The translations under genes and the position numbers were made by a program. Under the pieces are notes generated by a model that was given only the letters and a program-made list of their open reading frames with translations, searched no databases and was not told the origin of the DNA. Below, one piece after another: positions 41,789-50,230 of a stretch of 64,000 nucleotides of DNA (its first letter is position 1; every line of letters begins with the position of its first letter). This DNA is from Flavobacterium sp. (lineage in GTDB: Bacteria; Bacteroidota; Bacteroidia; Flavobacteriales; Flavobacteriaceae). The stretch is taken from positions 60,368-124,367 of the forward strand of contig NZ_SEBR01000012.1 in assembly GCF_004295795.1 (NCBI RefSeq), read 5' to 3'.

Positions 41789-44700
41789 TTACATTTGCCC
41801 GCCGAACAATTCATTGTCGCCCGCCGGAATTGGTTCATTAAAATGTTGTGCTTTTGTTTCCTTTGGTACATCTTCCATTTCTCGCACCAAGTTCAAGACT
41901 CCAAGCTGCTCCATCATCCCATAATCGAAGGCATAGGCGCTGGTCGAAGTGTCCTTGAAGCGCATCGACTTCACGCTTCCCAAAAAGTATTTTTTGCTTC
42001 GGAAATAATTTTTGAGCGTTCCTTCGCCAATGACTTCAGCGCCTTGACGCGTCGAAATTTCTTTGTGATAAGCTTGATGCAAGACGTTGAGCCGCAAAAA
42101 CAGCACTTTCGTTTGCCCGTACAATTGGACTTCGCGATCTGCCTCGCCTTTTCGTGTCTGAACTTTGATGGAAATCGGGCTGTCGATCTTGAATTGGTCC
42201 CCGTCGGAAATTCTTCTTGTGTCCAAAAGAAATTCGATCGTGCGCCAGAACTCGGCAAGACCTTCGCTTTCCACGATCAAGTCGCTGCTGTCGAGAATTG
42301 CATTTTTAAACTGGTTATAGATTTGTGACCAGGTGAAAGGAAACGTGAAATGATCCTGCAAAATCTTGATCGGGACTAGCAAAACCAAATAATTCTGCAT
42401 CATCCTTTCCTGGTAATCTTTACCGCGCAAGTCGGCTTTCAATTCGTTGGTGAGCTGAACGAAAACCGTGTTCATTTCCTTCTCGATCAGTTCGCGGTAC
42501 TGCATCAAATCGCAAAGCAAACTGCTCAATCCTTGCTTTTGCCATTGCTTCAAACGCATTAGGTTGTCAGCCTGTTCCTCTGTGTACGGATTTTGCGGTT
42601 TGATAAAGTGACAAATCACCGATCGTGAGGTAAGCGAGTTATCATCTCGGGACGACAAGTATTGCGATAGCAGGATCAAACTGCAATTTACCTTCGTTGT
42701 CGAGGTGCGGTTGTCGCCGGTAGCCTTTCCAAGTTCGCGACCGAATCCGTTGTAAGATCCTTTGATTGATTGGAAAATGTGGTCGCTTAAGTTGTCGTGA
42801 TATTCCTCGAGTGCCGTCGGAGCGTTTTTCAGTCTGGCCAAACGCCGGCTGAAAGCGACCTGCGTTCCTGAGTTCAGATCGAACGACTTTTGGTTGAACG
42901 TGAAAAGCGAAACGACACTATCCGAAAAAATCGTTTTTCCCGATCCTTTCTCGCCCGTCAAAAATAAAAGCGGGAAAAAATCGTATTTCTTCATGAACAG
43001 ATCCTTGAACAGCGAAGCAAGCGCAAATGCGATTCCAACTGTTGCGTGGCTGTCGTAAACCTTGTGCATCTGCCCCATCCAATCGTTGAAGGAAACCGGA
43101 GCTTTTTTATAGACGAAATAGCGGTCGTTCTCGTAAGGGTCGTCTCCCTCTTTGGCATGTTTGTACATAATTGAAGATGATGGCAAATAATAATGATCGA
43201 CCTCGTCCAAGTAAATTTTCTCGGCTTCCTCGGCCACGACTTCAGGTTCGGGAAAATCGAGTTTGACGATGCCATAATTGTTCGGCTCTTTCATCATGCG
43301 GTTATGCAAAATCAGGTTTGAGAAGGCGAAAAAACCATCGTCGTTCCAACCAAGCGTCTTGACTTCGTTGGCAATGATGAAATTCTTGAGCACGTTATTC
43401 TTGAAAAGTTTGAATTGCTTGACGTCGACATCTGGCATAAAAAATAAACTGTCGATTTTTAGAAGCTTGCTCTCGAATTTGGACATCTGGACAAAGTCTT
43501 CAACATCGAAGTCGACGATGCGGCGTTTGCCGTTCTCAAAGACAATCTCGCACAAGCGTTTGTGTTCCTGTTGGCCTTTGATGAAAAACAAGGGCGTAAG
43601 CCGAAAATTTGTGCCCTGAAAGAATTTCTCGCGACCACGAAACCAAATGTAATTGCCGTGCGTAACGAATCCCGTCGAAAGGAATTGCGTGAAATCGGCG
43701 CCCGCGGGCAAGCCCATCGTGTCAGCGTTACCTTCGTCGAGATTTTTCGCTTTCTTCGACTTTTCTTCGGCTTTGGCGACAAAGCTTTTCATGATGTCGC
43801 GAAATTCCTTCGGCGTCGATTTCATCAGCTTGGCACAATCGACGATGTAGCGGTTGCGTTTGATGTCGTCCTTGATCTCGAACAACATTTCGCAAACTTC
43901 CTTGACCGCATCAGAAATCGCGTGCGGATCATTTGCCGCTTTGATTTTTAACTTCTCGGTTTTCCACAAAATTGCGTCGCGGGAATGCTCTACGATGTGC
44001 TTTCTAAAAGCCAAGCCTTTCGCCTCGATTTCGGTTTGCTCTCTCTCGATTTGGAAGTCGGAAAACTGACGAGAGAAACTATCGGGATCCTCGCCTTCCG
44101 GAAAGATCATCACCGACACCTTGAAACCTTCGGCAAGACAAGTATTGATGTCGCGCATCGCGGCCTTGAGTCCTGCTTTGTCGTTTCCATCGGCGTCGAC
44201 ACCGTCATTATCGCGACAGAGAATTACATGATTCGAGAAACGCTGCAACATCTTGGCCTGTTGTGGGCTCAATGGCGCGGTCCCGCAGTTCGCGACCGTA
44301 TTCGGGCATCCGTTTTGGTGCATTCCCGTTACGTCCGTGTAGCCTTCTACCAAATTCACGAATCCGAATTTGTGGATGAAAGTCCGCGCCTGGTACAAAC
44401 CGTAAAGCACATTTTGCTTTTGGTACATTTCCCCTTCGGCAGAATTCATGTATTTCGGCTCCTTGTCCCGCGATGGGTCATTTGAGCGACGGCCACCGAA
44501 CCCGACAATGTTACCTTGAAGATCCTGAATCGGGAAAATCAACCGGTCGACGAAAAAATCGAAGGTGCGACCTTCTTTCTGCTTGACGATTCCCGCGGTT
44601 TTGGCCTGCTCTACTTTGGCCTTCTCGATAACGAAGTCGGTAACGAACTTGAATCCGGCCGGTGCGTAACCTATTTGGAAGTCAGCGACTGTCTGTTCAC

Positions 44701-45136
44701 TCATTTCCCTCTCGGAAAGCATTGCTTTCACCCAATGATCATCCGAAAGTTTGGTGAGCTCCTTGTGGTATTTTGACGAGACTCCTTTGGTGAGGTCGAA
44801 AAGTTCCTGACGGTACGAACGTTTGCGCTGTTCGTCTTCCGAAACTTTTTCCTCGATTAGCAAAATGCCGCAGATATCAGCAATTGCCTTCACCGATTCG
44901 ATGAAAGTGAAACCTTTGTGCTCCCGGACAAAATGAATCGCGTCTCCGCCTTTTTGCGCGCTGTAATCGTACCAATTGTTTTTCGCCGGATTAATTGCCA
45001 ACGACGCAGTTTTATCGCTTGTCCAAGGTGATTTCGCGAACCAATGACTGCCTTGCTTTTTGACATCAATATAATGTTTGATTACGTCGACGACATTGGC
45101 ATTTCTTACATCGTCAATACTTGATTCGCTATACAT
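41789..45136 (-). CDS. Primase-helicase replication protein
   Basis: 1115 residues. Residues 1-85 match the DnaG zinc-ribbon region in outline but have lost the Cys/His ligands. A TOPRIM primase core follows, with the Glu in VNLVEGYTDV and DxD in LCRDNDG at about 260-320. A C-terminal helicase ATPase has Walker A GEKGSGKT near 730 and acidic/Arg motifs after it (LEEYHD). It should prime and unwind phage DNA. Largest early gene. Confidence 0.88.
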   Translation of the reverse strand: MYSESSIDDVRNANVVDVIKHYIDVKKQGSHWFAKSPWTSDKTASLAINPAKNNWYDYSAQKGGDAIHFVREHKGFTFIESVKAIADICGILLIEEKVSEDEQRKRSYRQELFDLTKGVSSKYHKELTKLSDDHWVKAMLSEREMSEQTVADFQIGYAPAGFKFVTDFVIEKAKVEQAKTAGIVKQKEGRTFDFFVDRLIFPIQDLQGNIVGFGGRRSNDPSRDKEPKYMNSAEGEMYQKQNVLYGLYQARTFIHKFGFVNLVEGYTDVTGMHQNGCPNTVANCGTAPLSPQQAKMLQRFSNHVILCRDNDGVDADGNDKAGLKAAMRDINTCLAEGFKVSVMIFPEGEDPDSFSRQFSDFQIEREQTEIEAKGLAFRKHIVEHSRDAILWKTEKLKIKAANDPHAISDAVKEVCEMLFEIKDDIKRNRYIVDCAKLMKSTPKEFRDIMKSFVAKAEEKSKKAKNLDEGNADTMGLPAGADFTQFLSTGFVTHGNYIWFRGREKFFQGTNFRLTPLFFIKGQQEHKRLCEIVFENGKRRIVDFDVEDFVQMSKFESKLLKIDSLFFMPDVDVKQFKLFKNNVLKNFIIANEVKTLGWNDDGFFAFSNLILHNRMMKEPNNYGIVKLDFPEPEVVAEEAEKIYLDEVDHYYLPSSSIMYKHAKEGDDPYENDRYFVYKKAPVSFNDWMGQMHKVYDSHATVGIAFALASLFKDLFMKKYDFFPLLFLTGEKGSGKTIFSDSVVSLFTFNQKSFDLNSGTQVAFSRRLARLKNAPTALEEYHDNLSDHIFQSIKGSYNGFGRELGKATGDNRTSTTKVNCSLILLSQYLSSRDDNSLTSRSVICHFIKPQNPYTEEQADNLMRLKQWQKQGLSSLLCDLMQYRELIEKEMNTVFVQLTNELKADLRGKDYQERMMQNYLVLLVPIKILQDHFTFPFTWSQIYNQFKNAILDSSDLIVESEGLAEFWRTIEFLLDTRRISDGDQFKIDSPISIKVQTRKGEADREVQLYGQTKVLFLRLNVLHQAYHKEISTRQGAEVIGEGTLKNYFRSKKYFLGSVKSMRFKDTSTSAYAFDYGMMEQLGVLNLVREMEDVPKETKAQHFNEPIPAGDNELFGGQM

Positions 45137-45198
45137 TCCTCAATTTGGGTTTACTGATTTTCGTTTGGTTTAGGGAAAATGCTCTGCTTACGGTCGCC

Positions 45199-45660
45199 TC
45201 AGTTGAGCGTGTCGAAAATACCGGGCTGGTAGAGGATCGAGTCGGCTCCAATAACTTCGATGGACTCAAGTAATTGTTGCACTTCTGATCGGCATTCATT
45301 CTGCTTGGAAGTGTAATGGTTTCGCAGCAGTCGTTTGTCTTCATAGTCATAGGCATTGGATTTTTCCAAAGCTTCGAGATTCGCCATTATCAGCCTCTCT
45401 TGTGTTTCGATGCTTCGGATTTTTTTGAGCGTTATAAAATTGTAGTTCATGATCTGGACAGCAGCCAACGAAGCGATACTATTTTGACGATCCTCAGTCT
45501 GTCTGACGTATTTCGCGTAAGATTCGAGAGCGCTCAATTTGTAAAGTCGCATGGCTGTCTTGATCTTGACGATTGAATTGGAAACGCGGGTTTGCCAATC
45601 CGTCGGGAATTGCGTTTTCATTATTTCGATGGCTTCTGAGCCAGTGATTCCTAGTGCCAT
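45199..45660 (-). CDS. Helical early protein, 153 residues
   Basis: Start set at ATG 45658-45660 (MALGITGSEAIEIM), because the frame upstream overlaps the small membrane protein gene. Almost wholly alpha-helical and basic, with a coiled-coil stretch (NFITLKKIRSIETQERLIMANLEALEK). It precedes the primase by a 62-base gap. A DNA-binding or replication accessory role is plausible. Confidence 0.6.
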   Translation of the reverse strand: MALGITGSEAIEIMKTQFPTDWQTRVSNSIVKIKTAMRLYKLSALESYAKYVRQTEDRQNSIASLAAVQIMNYNFITLKKIRSIETQERLIMANLEALEKSNAYDYEDKRLLRNHYTSKQNECRSEVQQLLESIEVIGADSILYQPGIFDTLN

Positions 45661-45662
45661 GG

Positions 45663-45806
45663 TTACGAGTTTGGATGATTGATGCAATACAGTTCGTAAG
45701 CCGCGTAAAAAGCCAGACCAATCAGGCTCACAATTGCGACAAGTATCAGGCGTCGGCAGAAAAGTTCTGACGGAAATCCCTCTGTTTTGATTTTGTCTGA
45801 TTTCAT
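45663..45806 (-). CDS. 47-residue single-pass membrane protein
   Basis: ATG at 45804-45806 overlaps the upstream stop (ATGA) and the stop is two bases before the next ATG. Reads MKSDKIKTEGFPSEL, then a transmembrane helix (LILVAIVSLIGLAFYAAY) and a short tail. Phage early membrane peptides often act in exclusion or host takeover; no evidence for either here. Confidence 0.6.
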   Translation of the reverse strand: MKSDKIKTEGFPSELFCRRLILVAIVSLIGLAFYAAYELYCINHPNS

Positions 45807-46402
45807 TGGATAATTTTTTGTTCGGTTGCACGTAAGATTAGAGCTCGGGAAGATGTGACGTTTGCCAATGCAAAGAGTTGGGCTTTGTGCGTGTTGAGCG
45901 TCGAGATTGAAATCTCCATCAGTCCGGCAATCTCCTTATCCGGATAACCGACGGCGATGTATTGGATCATCCTGACTTGCCAGGCCTTCAAAATATTGCC
46001 GTCTAATTTGATGCTTTTCGATTTCCATTCCAGACAGGCACAAGATCCGGAACAAAGAAAATTGTCGCCGTCCTTGAGTTTGCCAGATTTACAGAAATCA
46101 GGATCATGATCAAGCGCTCCGAAAACGCAGAACGCATACTTCTCAAGCCGTTTTTCAGGTGAAAGACCTCCGAGATCCATCATCGCGATTGGATCGGAAA
46201 GAAGCCGCTCGAAAAGTTGGGTGCGCTTATCTGGGCAGATGTCGGCGAAAGCGATCGTTTTGCCTTCAGAAATTCCGAAGACTCTTTTTGTCTCGCGGCA
46301 CGCGAAAAGTTCTGTGCTTTTGTCGCCGGAAAGAATTCCCGCCGGCAATTGATGGACCAAAGCTTGCGGATTGGAACCGTTTGTTGTAGTTTTGCTGTGC
46401 AT
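45803..46402 (-). CDS. LuxR-type helix-turn-helix regulator with Cys-rich middle
   Basis: 199 residues. The C-terminal 60 residues are a GerE/LuxR HTH (VRMIQYIAVGYPDKEIAGLMEISISTLNTHKAQLF). Upstream, a Cys-rich stretch at about 90-125 (DHDPDFCKSGKL, LCSGSCACLEW) may bind metal. No receiver or autoinducer domain is present. Second gene of the early operon; a candidate to control later genes. Confidence 0.8.
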   Translation of the reverse strand: MHSKTTTNGSNPQALVHQLPAGILSGDKSTELFACRETKRVFGISEGKTIAFADICPDKRTQLFERLLSDPIAMMDLGGLSPEKRLEKYAFCVFGALDHDPDFCKSGKLKDGDNFLCSGSCACLEWKSKSIKLDGNILKAWQVRMIQYIAVGYPDKEIAGLMEISISTLNTHKAQLFALANVTSSRALILRATEQKIIQ

Positions 46403-46430
46403 GATTGTTAATCGTATTGGTTAATGATTA

Positions 46431-46703
46431 TTAGGAACCCGAAGTGACCGCTTCGGGTTTTTTGTTTTTCAGACTTTTGATAAGGCGACTCGCTTCAAGT
46501 TTGGAATTGCGTAATTCCCAGAAAGCTTTCTCGATTTCCTGATTTTCATAGCGACCATTGAGGACGTGCGAAACGTAACGATCCGAATAGGCAACGCCGG
46601 ATTTGTTGGTTATTCCTTTTTCTGCCAAAATTTTCAGGATTTCTGCGGAGAATCGTGTTCCAATCACTGCTCTCAATTTTTTTTCGTCGGCCTTGGTAAT
46701 CAT
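46431..46703 (-). CDS. Cro-like helix-turn-helix protein
   Basis: 90 residues. LRAVIGTRFSAEILKILAEKGITNKSGVAYSDRYVSHVLNG reads as a small HTH with the recognition helix near YSDRYVSHVLNG. It is transcribed away from the CI-like gene across the operator region, the classical place of Cro. A hairpin at 46436-46462 overlaps its last codons. Confidence 0.7.
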   Translation of the reverse strand: MITKADEKKLRAVIGTRFSAEILKILAEKGITNKSGVAYSDRYVSHVLNGRYENQEIEKAFWELRNSKLEASRLIKSLKNKKPEAVTSGS

Positions 46704-46744
46704 AGATAAGTGCTATTTGTATTTCACTTTTGTTGCCTATCTTC

Positions 46745-46823
46745 GCGAGTAGTTGCGAGTAGTTGCGAGTAGTTACGAGTACAAATATATTCAAATTGGA
46801 ATAAAAAGATTCTTTTTGAATAT
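46745..46823. promoter_or_regulatory. Immunity operator region
   Basis: Four tandem 10-mers GCGAGTAGTT (46745-46754, 46755-46764, 46765-46774, and a partial ACGAGTAC at 46775-46782) lie just downstream of a leftward -7 box TATATTTG (reverse strand of 46782-46789). A dyad ATATTCAAA (46787-46795) / TTTGAATAT (46815-46823) lies toward the CI-like gene. Ten-bp spacing puts all tandem sites on one helix face. Confidence 0.7.
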
Positions 46824-46838
46824 AATTTTCTGCGATTT

Positions 46839-47186
46839 ATGAAGACAATGGGCGATAGACTTATGTATTTAGTTGGTTTACAGTTTGATAGCTTGACGGA
46901 TTTTGCTTCAAAAACTGAAATAAATTATTCCAATTTGAATCAAGTCAAGAATAACAAGCGCGATTTAAGTATGGGACAGCTGACAAAACTAATTGAGATT
47001 TTTCCAAATCTCAATGTGGCTTGGCTCATTTCTGGTGAAGGAGATTCGTTTCATCCTTCGCAATCCAACGTTTGCGAACCGCGTGAAGATTATGAATCGG
47101 AACTATTGGTAGAAAAGCTTTTCTTGAAGATGCTTGACAACTCTAAAGTGATGCGGAAAATTGCAGAGATTAAGGCAAATTCTTGA
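46839..47186 (+). CDS. CI-like XRE repressor
   Basis: 115 residues with an XRE-type HTH at 10-60 (GLQFDSLTDFASKTEINYSNLNQVKNNKR, then LTKLIEIFPNLNVAWLISGEG, the typical C-cap of Bacteroidota XRE domains). The remaining tail is helical (LVEKLFLKMLDNSKVMRKIAEI) and likely dimerises; there is no S24 peptidase domain, so induction is not by RecA-type self-cleavage. Last gene before attR. Confidence 0.82.
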   Translation: MKTMGDRLMYLVGLQFDSLTDFASKTEINYSNLNQVKNNKRDLSMGQLTKLIEIFPNLNVAWLISGEGDSFHPSQSNVCEPREDYESELLVEKLFLKMLDNSKVMRKIAEIKANS

Positions 47187-47200
47187 TTCCTGACTCAAAA

Positions 47201-47210
47201 ACTCCCCAAT
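47201..47210 (+). promoter_or_regulatory. Candidate integrase arm site near attR
   Basis: ACTCCCCAAT, identical to two sites near attL, 48 bases inside the attR core. Confidence 0.55.
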
Positions 47211-47257
47211 AAAAAAACAGAAGCTTATGAATAGCGGGTTAACGATCGAAGTTGTGT

Positions 47258-47276
47258 TCCAGTCGAGGTCACGAAA
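47258..47276 (+). repeat. attR core
   Basis: TCCAGTCGAGGTCACGAAA, the displaced 3' end of the original tRNA-Arg gene. Confidence 0.9.
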
Positions 47277-47302
47277 ACCCGCTCACTCGAGTGGGTTTTT
47301 TT
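47275..47302 (+). terminator. Original tRNA-Arg terminator
   Basis: AACCCGCTC-ACTC-GAGTGGGTT followed by a T run, directly after attR; separated from its tRNA by the prophage. Confidence 0.85.
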
Positions 47303-47360
47303 ATGCCGGAAATTGACGGCGACATTGTTTCCAATCCCAAATAAAACCTGAAATTCCGCA

Positions 47361-47927
47361 ATGCTTCGCTACATCAAAAACCAATCTTACCAAACCATTT
47401 TTGAAACGGAATCGTTGCTGTATTCGGATTTCGAGAATTGCGTTTTCAACCGATGCGATTTTACCGCCTGCGATTTCACTGGCGTTGCTTTCATCGACTG
47501 CATTTTCAACGACTGCAATTTCGCTTCGGCCAAAATCAATTATGTTGGATTTAGAGGCGCGCACTTTCACCGATGCGATTTTCCGGAAGTCAATTTCGCC
47601 ATGGTCGATCCTTTGCTGTTTGACATCAGTTTTACCGATTGCAATCTCGACTACACCAAATTCTACACCTTGAAATTACAGCGCACGGTTTTTACCAATT
47701 GCAGCATCGTGGCTTCAGACTTTATGGCGTCCGATTTGACCGAAGCGATTTTCGACGCCTGCGATCTCCACAAGACCACATTCGTCGATACGGTTTGCCT
47801 AAAAACCGACTTTTTCTCGAGCTACAACTATACGATCGATCCCGAACGCAACAAATTGAAAAAGGCCATCTTTTCGAAAGACGGCCTTGTAGGATTGCTT
47901 GGAAAATACGGGATCACCGTAAAATAA
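47361..47927 (+). CDS. Pentapeptide-repeat protein
   Basis: 188 residues with about 25 A(D/N)LXX-type pentapeptides (SDFENCVFNRCDFTACDF and so on), which form a right-handed quadrilateral beta-helix. Some relatives (Qnr, MfpA) mimic DNA and protect gyrase; whether this one does is unknown. Ends with a short helical cap. Tail-to-tail with the next gene. Confidence 0.88.
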   Translation: MLRYIKNQSYQTIFETESLLYSDFENCVFNRCDFTACDFTGVAFIDCIFNDCNFASAKINYVGFRGAHFHRCDFPEVNFAMVDPLLFDISFTDCNLDYTKFYTLKLQRTVFTNCSIVASDFMASDLTEAIFDACDLHKTTFVDTVCLKTDFFSSYNYTIDPERNKLKKAIFSKDGLVGLLGKYGITVK

Positions 47928-48353
47928 TCAGCCTTTTTTGAGATGCAATTGCCAGTCGCTGCTGAGTTCGACCTCTATTTCGTGGCTTCGTTCGTCTTCT
48001 ATTTCGGAGTCTACCGCGAGATGTCTATGGGTCGTATTTTCGAAAGCCGAAATGAACTCCTTCAACAAATCGTCCTTTTTTCCGCTTTCGTCCATTGCTA
48101 AAAAAGGATTTCGGTTCAAGGTGATACTTGCGAAAACACTGTCTTCATATTCGGTATTTGGCGAATCGAGGTGATGGATTCCGATCGGGTCGGCTTTGTA
48201 TCCGATATATTCCACGCTCACATCCTGGTTTTTGGTAACAGAGAGCAACGTCCGGATTGCACACTCCCGAAACTGCTCGCGACTTTGCAGGGGCGGCGTT
48301 TCTATTGAGGCGCTTAGTTTGATCATCAAGGTATAAGTGTGGGGAGAAATCAT
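47928..48353 (-). CDS. Conserved hypothetical protein, 141 residues
   Basis: Acidic, with regular alternation of strands and helices (MIKLSASIETPP, FRECAIRTLLSV, then a C-terminal strand HEIEVELSSDWQLHL). ATG at 48351 or at 48324-48326. No domain recognised. It overlaps nothing and converges on the pentapeptide gene. Confidence 0.55.
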   Translation of the reverse strand: MISPHTYTLMIKLSASIETPPLQSREQFRECAIRTLLSVTKNQDVSVEYIGYKADPIGIHHLDSPNTEYEDSVFASITLNRNPFLAMDESGKKDDLLKEFISAFENTTHRHLAVDSEIEDERSHEIEVELSSDWQLHLKKG

Positions 48354-48542
48354 GGCGTTTCGAGATTTGGGCCTTTGCCGTTTCTACAAAGTGACGACAT
48401 TTTGTAATCCGCGGTCTTACAGCTTTCATCCTAAGAGTTGTACGATGTCTATCGAGAATATTGACGAACAACGACTTGCGTTAAAATTAACTGAAAGCAA
48501 CTTCCCTTCCGATTCGCTATCCGTAACTTAAAACAAAAAACC

Positions 48543-48854
48543 ATGAAACGTCTTTTCCTGTTGCTCGCCTTTTTGTGTCTGACCTTCGCATCGGCACAAA
48601 CCAATAAACAAGACGCGAAAAAACAATCGCAAGACAAGAACTCGGTGCAAAAAAAATCCGATGCCAAAAAAGCAGCAAAGTCGAAGAATGCTACTTATTC
48701 GAAGGCCGGAAAAACCGATCCGAATGAAAAAGGTTCGGGCATGACCGTTCCCGATCAGGACAAGCCCAAACTCGATGAACGCCCGAATCCGGCAGCGACC
48801 GTTCCGGCGACGCAAATTCCTTCCGATAGCGGAAATCCGACAAGAAGAAACTAA
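48543..48854 (+). CDS. Small secreted Lys-rich protein
   Basis: 103 residues: signal peptide (MKRLFLLLAFLCLTFASAQ), then low-complexity Lys/Gln/Ser/Asp sequence and a Pro-rich end. Probably disordered and periplasmic or surface-exposed. No function known. Confidence 0.65.
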   Translation: MKRLFLLLAFLCLTFASAQTNKQDAKKQSQDKNSVQKKSDAKKAAKSKNATYSKAGKTDPNEKGSGMTVPDQDKPKLDERPNPAATVPATQIPSDSGNPTRRN

Positions 48855-48887
48855 AACATTTTCATACATTTGGTCCAAACCGAACCG

Positions 48888-49559
48888 ATGAAAAAAATAC
48901 TACTATTGTGCCTGACGCTGTTTGCAATAAGCACAAAAGCCCAAACCATTTCGCAAATCGACTCACTCAATGTCGTAATCTGCAAGGAATTCCAAAAAAA
49001 GACGATCGAACCTGACACTACAAAAGTACAGCGCGTGTTCAACGAACAATTCTACGCTTTCGCCCAAAAATTCAACATCAAGACAGACGAGGAATTCAAG
49101 CCCGTTTTTGACAGGCTTTACTTTAGATTGCAGAAAGATTGCGTTTGGTTCCAGAGTTTTATGCTCAAGGTTTCGAACGATTCCGAAAGCTGGAAAATCT
49201 CTCAAGAGCGTCCTGTTCAAAAGGCCAAGAAAAAAGAGTGCCGAAAAATGAATGGGAATTTTTACTACCTCGAACCTAGTGAAGGCTCTAAAACAAAGGT
49301 CGTCGTAACCGAAAATTCGTGGACGGAAACGTTCGTGGACGGCACATATTCAAAATGCAAACTCACTTGGACGAAAGATTGCGAGTTCACGCTCGAGTTT
49401 CTCGAAAGCAACAACCACGTGCGACAAAACCTCAGTGTGAAAGGCGATAAATATTATTATGGGATTTCCGAGATCGCTTCGAACGGCACTTTCAAATGTT
49501 GGGTACGCGTGCGCGACACCGATCCTTACCAGACTTTCGAGGTCATTCCCGACAAATAA
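48888..49559 (+). CDS. Secreted protein of unknown function
   Basis: 223 residues from ATG 48888 (MKKILLLCLTLFAISTKAQ signal peptide), chosen over a start at 48870. TACATTTG at 48865-48872 could be its -7 box. The mature part has a helical N-half (NEQFYAFAQKFNIKTDEEF) and a beta-rich C-half resembling lipocalin-type strands. Not recognised. Confidence 0.7.
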   Translation: MKKILLLCLTLFAISTKAQTISQIDSLNVVICKEFQKKTIEPDTTKVQRVFNEQFYAFAQKFNIKTDEEFKPVFDRLYFRLQKDCVWFQSFMLKVSNDSESWKISQERPVQKAKKKECRKMNGNFYYLEPSEGSKTKVVVTENSWTETFVDGTYSKCKLTWTKDCEFTLEFLESNNHVRQNLSVKGDKYYYGISEIASNGTFKCWVRVRDTDPYQTFEVIPDK

Positions 49560-50051
49560 TTACAGGTTTTTCGCGAGCACGAAATCTTCCATCAAATAGC
49601 CGTTTCCGATCTCGATATCGACTGTTTCCGCAATCTCATAGCCCAATTTCGCGTAGAAATGTTGGGCTTTGTTGTCTCTGTTCACGTTCAACGACACTTT
49701 TTGCGAGCCGTGTTCGAGCGCTTTCTGTTCCATGAATTGCATCAGCTGTCGCCCGACATTCTTGCCTTGGGCCAACGGCAATACGTAAATTTTGTGGATG
49801 TGCGTGCGCTTTTCGTCTTTGTAGTCGTGTTGGAATCCGCTGAATCCGAAGTACTCGCCATTTTCCTCGGCTAAAATGAACTGCACGCCGTCTTCGTGAT
49901 TTTGGTTCAGCGCCTCGATCGAATACATCATTTGCATCATGTAGTCGAGTTGTTCCTGAGACAGAATTTCGGCATAAGTCACCGGCCACGTTGCCTCGGC
50001 GATCGATTGGATCAAGTTGAACTCGTTAGGGAAAGCGGTTTTTATCGTCAT
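49560..50051 (-). CDS. GNAT family N-acetyltransferase
   Basis: 163 residues of a full GNAT fold. Acetyl-CoA loop motif is IYVLPLAQGKNVGRQLMQFM (Q/R-x-x-G-x-G/A type) near 90-105, followed by VSLNVNRDNKAQHFYAKLGYEIAE, the usual alpha4-beta6 end. Substrate unknown. The stop adjoins the stop of the secreted protein. Confidence 0.85.
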   Translation of the reverse strand: MTIKTAFPNEFNLIQSIAEATWPVTYAEILSQEQLDYMMQMMYSIEALNQNHEDGVQFILAEENGEYFGFSGFQHDYKDEKRTHIHKIYVLPLAQGKNVGRQLMQFMEQKALEHGSQKVSLNVNRDNKAQHFYAKLGYEIAETVDIEIGNGYLMEDFVLAKNL

Positions 50052-50230
50052 AAATTTCTATTTGGGGCGTTCCGGCGGCCGGAAACTTTGCAGTTGATAC
50101 AAGCGATGGTCAGGCCGCCGTCGGGCTGCTGGCACTCGCTTTTTGCCTTGGAATCCAAGAATGAAAATCAAAAATCGTCGGGCAAAAGAGCTCAAACAAA
50201 GCCACCATCCCTAACGCGGGCTTTCGGTAA
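50052..50230. repeat. Dispersed flavobacterial intergenic repeat
   Basis: A GC-rich block starting GGGGCGTTCCGGCGGCCGGAA and ending ATCCCTAACGCGGGC resembles an interspersed repeat I remember from Flavobacterium genomes. The resemblance is from memory; only one copy is in this window. Confidence 0.45.

Larger units (their letters stand above)
6971..47276. mobile_element. Complete temperate tailed prophage in tRNA-Arg
   Basis: Bounded by a 19-bp direct repeat (6971-6989 and 47258-47276). It contains integrase, CI/Cro-type switch, replication, terminase, portal, capsid, tape measure, tail and lysis genes, with no broken structural gene seen. Core-to-core length is 40,287 bp. A tape measure of 1054 residues with no sheath gene recognised points to a long non-contractile tail (siphovirus morphology); this is inference. 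Confidence 0.95.

Noticed and set aside
46436..46462. Terminator of the CI-like gene or of Cro
   Set aside because: The hairpin lies within the last codons of the Cro-like gene and its T run is on the forward strand, where no upstream forward gene ends; left unassigned.
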